Assembly: GCA_026125835.1 (NCBI GenBank)
Contig: JAHCKJ010000012.1
Location: 1 to 20,001, forward strand
From: Sphingopyxis sp.
GTDB taxonomy: Bacteria; Pseudomonadota; Alphaproteobacteria; Sphingomonadales; Sphingomonadaceae
Reading direction: 5' to 3'
DNA: 20,001 nucleotides
Of this stretch, positions 15,907 to 20,001 are shown in pieces. Position numbers and translations under genes: made by a program. Each line of letters starts with the position of its first letter. Within the stretch, counting starts at the first letter, position 1. The notes under the pieces were generated by a model. That model was not told the DNA's origin and ran no database searches. It was given only the letters and a program-made list of their open reading frames with translations.

Positions 15907-17129
15907 CGACCTGCCTCCCCATAAACATAATTGATCCGGATCGCGTCGCGCGCGACCTCGGCTTCGCGCGCCAGCGCATCGACTTCGGCCTCGGCGAGCG
16001 CGAGGGTCGACAGCAGTGCGGTCCCGAGGTCGAGCTTTCCGGCGGCGTAACTTGCAAGATCGAGCTCGGCGCGCTTCTTCGCGAGCGGCACGAGCCGCGT
16101 GCGCGCATTGGCGAGCTGCTCATGATGCATGCGGTGATCGGCGAGATCGGCGTCGAGCGCCGCCGCGATGTCGCGCTTGGCCGCCTCGCGGTCGAGCCGC
16201 GCGCGCGCCGCTTCGCTGGCGCGCGCGGCAATCTTCGGGTCCTGCCGTTTCTTCGAGAAGAAGGGCAGGTCGACGGTAACCCCGACCGTGACGAGGTCGC
16301 CAAAATTGGGTTCGCGCCGCCCATAGGCCGCATTGACGCTCCAGTCGGGGCGCTTGTCGGCGCGCGCGAGACCGGTCTCGGCATCGGCCGCGAGCGCGCG
16401 GGCGTCGAGCGCGCGTAGCCTTGGCAGGGCGTCGATCCCGGCGCGCAATCCTTGCTCGTCGATCATCTGCGGCGGCAAATCGCCGAGCGTATCGGCGGCG
16501 GGGTCGCCGGTAAAGCGGGCGAGCTGTGCGCGGGCTCGGGCGATCTCGGCGGCGAGCGCGCTGCGGCGATCGGCGATCGCGGCGCGAAGCTGGTCGGGCT
16601 CGAGCGCGTGCGCCGGGCGCGCCGCGCCGCTGGCGAGCCGCGCGGTCACCGTCGCTTGAAGGTCTTCGAGGCCGGTATCGAGCAGGTCGAGTTCCTTGAG
16701 GCGCTTCTTGGCGTAGAAGAGATCGACCCAGGCGAGCGCGGTCGCGAGCCTGATGTCCTGCGCAGTGACCGCCTCGTCGGCGCGGGCGATTCCGATATCG
16801 GCCTGCGCGCGCGTTGCGCGCGCGCGGCGCTTGGCGGGGTTCGGAAAATCCTGGCTGACGCCGATGACCTGCATCGTGAAATCGTCGCGATTGAACCGGC
16901 CCGCATCGGGCCCGGTCACCGGGAAGTCCTGCAGGACGATATTGAGTTTCGGGTCGGGCAGCCGGTCGGCGGCGATCGCCGCCGATTGGGCGGCGTCGAT
17001 GCCGGCTTCGCGAGCTTGCAGTTCCGGCGCGCGCGTCGCTGCCAGCCCAAGCGCCGTGTCGAGCGTCATCGGCTCGGCGTGAAGGGCCGTGGGCAGCGCG
17101 AGCAAGGCTGCCGTAAAGAATAGGCGCAT
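15903..17129 (-). CDS. cusC: CusC-type outer-membrane efflux channel (TolC family)
   Basis: The 408-residue protein has a Sec signal (MRLFFTAALLALPTALHA, cleavage near residue 18). The TolC-family duplication follows: LPDPKLNIVLQDFPV and VTVGVTVDLPFFSKKRQDP match the two outer-membrane beta regions, with long Ala/Arg/Asp-rich helices between and after. It has no lipobox, unlike E. coli CusC, which is lipidated. It serves as the exit duct for CusBA. GGGGGA lies about 6 nt before the ATG. The gene is preceded by a strong 11-bp stem-loop (17160-17187), which may tune its expression relative to the upstream small genes. The name follows from position; other metal-efflux TolC proteins look alike. 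Confidence 0.9.
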   Translation of the reverse strand: MRLFFTAALLALPTALHAEPMTLDTALGLAATRAPELQAREAGIDAAQSAAIAADRLPDPKLNIVLQDFPVTGPDAGRFNRDDFTMQVIGVSQDFPNPAKRRARATRAQADIGIARADEAVTAQDIRLATALAWVDLFYAKKRLKELDLLDTGLEDLQATVTARLASGAARPAHALEPDQLRAAIADRRSALAAEIARARAQLARFTGDPAADTLGDLPPQMIDEQGLRAGIDALPRLRALDARALAADAETGLARADKRPDWSVNAAYGRREPNFGDLVTVGVTVDLPFFSKKRQDPKIAARASEAARARLDREAAKRDIAAALDADLADHRMHHEQLANARTRLVPLAKKRAELDLASYAAGKLDLGTALLSTLALAEAEVDALAREAEVARDAIRINYVYGEAGR

Positions 17130-17159
17130 GATGTCCCCCTGTTGTGGACTGGACGAATG

Positions 17160-17187
17160 CCTCCCCGGCGGATGTACGCCGGGGAGG
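17160..17187 (-). other. Intercistronic stem-loop ahead of cusC
   Basis: A perfect 11-bp inverted repeat, CCTCCCCGGCG (17160-17170) and CGCCGGGGAGG (17177-17187), encloses the 6-nt loop GATGTA. It lies 9 nt after the stop of the small Met/Cys-rich protein gene and 31 nt before the cusC start. No U-tract follows in the transcript direction. It is more likely an mRNA-processing or stabilising element than a full terminator. Confidence 0.55.
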
Positions 17188-17195
17188 AAAGACCG

Positions 17196-17462
17196 TCACC
17201 CTTGTGGGGGCATCTTATGGTCGCCGGACATTTTCTTCATGCAGTCAGCCGGACTCACCTTCATCATGTCGCAGTCGCAATGTGCCATCTGTCCCGGCTT
17301 GTCTTTGACCCAGACGCGGAATCGCGAGTTGGTATTGGACTTGTTCGGTCCCGGCACCTGGCGGGTCTGCCATTCATAATGGCCGCCCGATTGCTCTTGA
17401 GCGAAAACGGGAGCTGCAAGGGTTGCTGCCGCGAACGCGGCAACGGCAAAAAACGGTTTCAT
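17196..17462 (-). CDS. Small secreted Met/Cys/His-rich protein of the cus operon, unknown function
   Basis: The 88-residue product has a Sec signal (MKPFFAVAAFAAATLAAPVFA, cleavage about residue 21). A short beta-like central part (HYEWQTRQVPGP, SRFRVWVKDK) precedes a C-terminal cluster of soft-metal ligands: His61, Cys62, Cys64, Met66, Met67, Cys74, Met75, Met78, His82 and Met84. Such a pattern suits Cu(I)/Ag(I) binding in the periplasm, but this is inference. GAGGAA lies about 7 nt before the ATG at 17462. It is the second gene of the cus operon, between two hairpins. I do not recognise a named family. It could be a copper chaperone, sponge or sensor working with CusF. Confidence 0.82.
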   Translation of the reverse strand: MKPFFAVAAFAAATLAAPVFAQEQSGGHYEWQTRQVPGPNKSNTNSRFRVWVKDKPGQMAHCDCDMMKVSPADCMKKMSGDHKMPPQG

Positions 17463-17491
17463 GTTGAATTCCTCAGTTGAAAAGGCAGGAA

Positions 17492-17519
17492 ACGCGCGCC
17501 GGAACGGGCCAGCGCGCGT
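17492..17519 (-). terminator. Stem-loop between the two small cus genes, possible attenuator
   Basis: The 8-bp stem ACGCGCGC (17492-17499) / GCGCGCGT (17512-17519) with a 12-nt loop lies 8 nt after the stop of the first small gene. In the minus-strand transcript it is followed by UUUCC and then a U-rich run. That makes it a weak terminator or attenuator candidate inside the operon. Confidence 0.35.
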
Positions 17520-17527
17520 CGCGCAAT

Positions 17528-17893
17528 TCAGCCGAGAATTAGCGGTGGATCGGGCTCGGGGCCGAATGTCCGGCCATCCAGTCGCTGGATCGGAAGCGGA
17601 TCGAGCAAGCCCGGCACGTGAGTCGCTGCCGCTATCATCATTGGCGGCGATACGACGATGGGCGGGAGCGCACAGCCCATCTTGGCGATGCAGTCGAACG
17701 TCAGGCCCTTGCAGGGCACGCCGTCCCCGGATTTGTCGATGCCCATCATTTCCGCGCATTCATCGCTCATCGCTGGCGCTGCGATCGTCATGCCGGACGC
17801 CGGGATTGCCGGAGCAGACGCGAACGCGGCCTCTTGGCCCAAAAGGCCCAGTACGGCTCCGAAAAGCAGCAGGAAGGAAAGCCAGCGTTTCAC
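17528..17893 (-). CDS. Small secreted four-cysteine protein, first gene of the cus operon, unknown function
   Basis: The 121-residue product has a Sec signal (WLSFLLLFGAVLGLLGQ, cleavage after about residue 26). A Cys/Met segment contains Cys46, Met49-Met50, Cys61, Cys68, Met72 and Cys74 (CAEMM, PCKGL, DCIAKMGCA). A hydrophobic PPIVVSPPMMIAAAT stretch and a Pro-rich tail ending DPPLILG follow. The four cysteines could form two disulfides or a copper site. The start is GTG at 17893; no in-frame ATG keeps the signal peptide. It heads the cusCBAF operon. Its tail resembles that of the small protein before czcC (DPPL near the end), so the two may be distantly analogous. I recognise no named family. 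Confidence 0.78.
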   Translation of the reverse strand: MKRWLSFLLLFGAVLGLLGQEAAFASAPAIPASGMTIAAPAMSDECAEMMGIDKSGDGVPCKGLTFDCIAKMGCALPPIVVSPPMMIAAATHVPGLLDPLPIQRLDGRTFGPEPDPPLILG

Positions 17894-17899
17894 GGTTGA

Positions 17900-17928
17900 A
17901 GCATGATCCTTGTCAAACTTGGCGTCAA
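17900..17928 (-). promoter_or_regulatory. Candidate sigma-70 promoter of the cus operon
   Basis: On the minus strand TTGACG (17928-17923) and CATGCT (17905-17900) are exactly 17 bp apart. The expected start of transcription, about 7 nt beyond the -10, falls on or next to the GTG start codon at 17893, so the first transcript could be leaderless. The -10 matches consensus only in part. No obvious CueR or CusR operator is seen. Confidence 0.35.
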
Positions 17929-17943
17929 TTCGAAACTGGAACT

Positions 17944-17969
17944 GCGGGCCTATTCGCCGACAGGCCCGC
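17944..17969 (-). other. Hairpin between the NTF2-like gene and the cus operon
   Basis: The 8-bp stem GCGGGCCT (17944-17951) / AGGCCCGC (17962-17969) with a 10-nt loop lies just upstream of the candidate cus promoter. It may end transcripts coming from copA and the NTF2-like gene, although no U-tract follows, or it may act as a regulatory dyad. Confidence 0.4.
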
Positions 17970-18049
17970 CGCGGTTACATCCGAACCCGACCTTCTATGA
18001 CCCACGGTCCTGACCGCGGCGCGAACAGTATCCCGCGCCGCCAACGCGC

Positions 18050-18508
18050 TCAAGCCTTCGGCTTGCGCGAGGAGCTATGCAGGCTGATGATCTGCCATTT
18101 GTCGCCCATCCATTTGAGGACGCTCGTCGCGACGCCGTCGCGCGCGATGGTCTCGCCGTTCGGGAGGACGATCGTGTAGGAATAGGTCTCTGTGGCAATC
18201 GCGACCTCGCCTTCGCCGCGCACCGCGACTTTATAGTCGCGAAATGCGAAAGATTTGAAAGCCTTGAGCTCGGGCGCGAGATGATGGTCGCGGTAATGCG
18301 CAAAATTGCCCTCGATGCCGCCCGACTCGAAGATCTGAGCGCCAGGCGCAAACAGCGCTTCGACGCCCGACAGGTCTCGCTTCTCGATCGCCTGCTTATA
18401 TTGCGCCAGCGTCGCGGTCGCCGTTTCATAATCCGGAGCCTCGGCAGCATGGGCGGGAATCGCCATGACCAGCGCCAGCCCGATTGCCGCCATTGTGAAA
18501 CCTCTCAT
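18050..18508 (-). CDS. Secreted NTF2-like (SnoaL/DUF4440-type) protein
   Basis: The 152-residue protein has a Sec signal (MRGFTMAAIGLALVMAIPAHA, cleavage about residue 21). A single NTF2-like cone fold follows: helix ATLAQYKQAIEKRDLSGVEALF, the strand region GAQIFESGGIEG, the HYRDHHLAPELKAF helix, then strands VAIATETYSYTIVL, ATSVLKWMGDKWQIISLH. This fold binds small molecules or serves as a scaffold; no enzyme activity can be named. The His-rich turn HYRDHHL could bind metal. Of two starts, 18508 is preferred because GGGAG lies 7 nt upstream, while it almost touches the ATG at 18514. It begins 55 nt after copA and is probably cotranscribed with it. Its job in copper handling is unknown. Confidence 0.85.
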   Translation of the reverse strand: MRGFTMAAIGLALVMAIPAHAAEAPDYETATATLAQYKQAIEKRDLSGVEALFAPGAQIFESGGIEGNFAHYRDHHLAPELKAFKSFAFRDYKVAVRGEGEVAIATETYSYTIVLPNGETIARDGVATSVLKWMGDKWQIISLHSSSRKPKA

Positions 18509-18563
18509 CCTCATTCTCCCTTTTTGTGATCGCCGCGACCCAAAGGCTGCGGCAGTGCTTTGA

Positions 18564-20001
18564 TCAGATTTTCACGAACCGCAGGCGCAGCGAATTGGCG
18601 ATGACGCTGACCGAGGAAAGCGCCATCGCGGCGGCGGCGATGATCGGCGACAGCAGCAGCCCGAAGACCGGGTAGAGCACGCCCGCCGCCACCGGAATGC
18701 CCGCGACATTATAGGCAAAGGCGAAAAAGAGATTCTGGCGGATGTTCGCCATCGTCGCATGGCTGAGGTGCCGTGCCCGCACGATACCCATAAGGTCGCC
18801 GCGCAACAGCGTGACGCCCGCGCTTTCGATGGCGACGTCGGTTCCCGAACCCATCGCGATCCCGACATCGGCGGCGGCGAGCGCAGGGGCGTCATTGACC
18901 CCGTCGCCCGCCATCGCGACCACCCGCCCCTGCTCGCGCAGCCGCTGCACGACGGCGCTCTTCTGGTCGGGAAGGACGTCAGCCTCAACATCGGTGATGC
19001 CGAGCCGCCGGGCGATCGCCTCGGCGGTAACACGATTGTCGCCGGTCAGCATGATGACGCTGATTCCCGCGTCGCGCAGTGCCGCGAGCGCTGCACCCGT
19101 CGTCTCCTTGACCGGGTCGGCGATCGCAATGACGCCGGCCGCCGTCCCGTTGACGGCGATGTAGATCGCCGTCGCGCCGTCCGCACGCAGCCGGTCGGCC
19201 GCCTCGCCGAGCGCGCCGGGATCGACATCATATTCTTCGAGGAAGCCGGCGTTGCCGAGGACGATGGCCTTGTCGTCGACCGCCCCGACGATGCCCTTGC
19301 CGACCGGCTGGTCGACCCCCGACGGCTCGACGAGCGCGAGGCCCCGATCTTCGGCGGCCTTGACGATCGCGGCCGCGAGCGGATGCTCGCTGCTGCGCTC
19401 GAGGCTGGCGGCGATCCGGAGGAGGTCTGTCTCATCAAATCCGTCCGCGACCTCGATCGCCACGACCGAGGGCCTGCCTTCGGTCAGGGTTCCAGTCTTG
19501 TCGACGACAAGCGTATCGACCTTCTCCATCCGTTCGAGGGCTTCGGCATTCTTGATCAGCACGCCGGCTTCGGCGCCGCGCCCGACCCCGACCATGATCG
19601 ACATGGGCGTCGCAAGGCCGAGCGCGCACGGGCAGGCGATGATCAGCACCGAGACCGCCGCGATCAGGCCATAGGCCATGGCGGGAGAAGGGCCGACAAG
19701 CGACCAGATGATGAAGGCGATGACGGCGACGACGATGACGCTGGGTACGAACCAGCCCGAAACCGTATCGGCAAGCCGCTGGATCGGTGCGCGGCTCCGC
19801 TGCGCATCGGCGACCATCTGAACGATGCGCGCCAGCATCGTGTCGCGGCCGACCTTCTCGCTGCGCATCAGCAGCCCGCCGGTCTGGTTGATCGTGCCGC
19901 CGATGAGCGCCGCGCCTGCTTCCTTGGTGACCGGCATCGATTCGCCCGTGACCATTGACTCATCGACCGTGCCGCGGCCTTCGAGCACGACCCCGTCGAC
20001 G
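18564..20001 (-). CDS. copA: Cu(I)-exporting P1B-type ATPase (CopA), N-terminus outside the window
   Basis: About 478 C-terminal residues are visible. In order they show the actuator loop TGES, the transmembrane metal site ACPCALGLATP, the phosphorylation motif DKTGTLTEG, the P1B-specific HP pair in SSEHPLAAAIVKA, the nucleotide-domain glycines (VGKGIVG), GDNRVTA, GDGVNDAPALAAADVGIAMGSGTD, and the last two helices with YNVAGIP and AMALSSVSVIANSLRL. CPC together with Tyr-Asn in TM7 and Met-x-x-Ser-Ser in TM8 is the P1B-1 signature for Cu(I)/Ag(I). The enzyme pumps cytoplasmic Cu(I) into the periplasm, where CusF/CusCBA can pick it up. The reading frame is intact. The N-terminal metal-binding domains, promoter and regulator lie beyond 20001. 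Confidence 0.96.
   Translation of the reverse strand, partial: VDGVVLEGRGTVDESMVTGESMPVTKEAGAALIGGTINQTGGLLMRSEKVGRDTMLARIVQMVADAQRSRAPIQRLADTVSGWFVPSVIVVAVIAFIIWSLVGPSPAMAYGLIAAVSVLIIACPCALGLATPMSIMVGVGRGAEAGVLIKNAEALERMEKVDTLVVDKTGTLTEGRPSVVAIEVADGFDETDLLRIAASLERSSEHPLAAAIVKAAEDRGLALVEPSGVDQPVGKGIVGAVDDKAIVLGNAGFLEEYDVDPGALGEAADRLRADGATAIYIAVNGTAAGVIAIADPVKETTGAALAALRDAGISVIMLTGDNRVTAEAIARRLGITDVEADVLPDQKSAVVQRLREQGRVVAMAGDGVNDAPALAAADVGIAMGSGTDVAIESAGVTLLRGDLMGIVRARHLSHATMANIRQNLFFAFAYNVAGIPVAAGVLYPVFGLLLSPIIAAAAMALSSVSVIANSLRLRFVKI

Noticed and set aside
1..20001. CRISPR arrays, insertion sequences, rRNA, toxin-antitoxin or phage genes
   Set aside because: No spaced direct repeats, transposase motifs, terminal inverted repeats or matching gene families were seen on either strand.

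Overview
The window looks like a heavy-metal resistance island of an alphaproteobacterium, most likely a sphingomonad (Sphingopyxis, Sphingobium or Novosphingobium type). The basis is the high GC content, the Ala/Arg/Asp-rich proteins and the gene combination. The genus is inferred, not shown.

Left edge (1-1268). The 5' part of a thioredoxin/TPR co-chaperone gene runs on the minus strand (1-480). It is followed by a complete tRNA-Gly(GCC) gene on the plus strand (652-726). Next comes about 540 bp with no convincing gene, holding a cluster of GCGTAA/TTACGC repeats just behind the tRNA and a strong hairpin at 1174-1202. A tRNA 3' end facing an accessory block is the usual look of an island boundary, but no integrase or second attachment site is visible.

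Divalent-metal cluster (about 1269-11095). A MerR-type regulator (plus, 10673-11095) is divergent from a minus-strand array. In transcription order the array is: a short CDF exporter lacking its C-terminal domain, a PbrT-like cytochrome c/FTR1 permease, a frameshifted DUF3703 gene, a small His/Cys-rich secreted protein, czcC, czcB, czcA and a doubtful 64-codon ORF. A perfect dyad with 9-bp arms lies in a 19-bp spacer between a -35 and a -10 element. This is the hallmark of a MerR-activated promoter, and it fixes the true start of the CDF gene. The CzcA protein has the D/D/E motif of Co/Zn/Cd exporters.

Copper/silver cluster (11181-20001). All genes are on the minus strand. In transcription order they are: a Cu(I) P1B-ATPase (copA, N-terminus outside the window), an NTF2-like secreted protein, two small secreted Cys/Met-rich proteins, then cusC, cusB, cusA and cusF with 4-nt ATGA overlaps. 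CusA has the methionine triad at exactly the E. coli positions (573/623/672), and CusB and CusF keep their metal-binding Met/Trp/His residues. CopA would pump Cu(I) from cytoplasm to periplasm. CusF and the small secreted proteins could bind it there, and CusCBA would expel it across the outer membrane.

No wholly new system is evident. The least explained parts are the three small secreted metal-site proteins, the NTF2-like protein, the CTD-less CDF with an altered metal site, the broken DUF3703 gene, a possibly leaderless GTG start for the cus operon, and structured intercistronic RNA. No two-component regulator is present for either RND system within the window.
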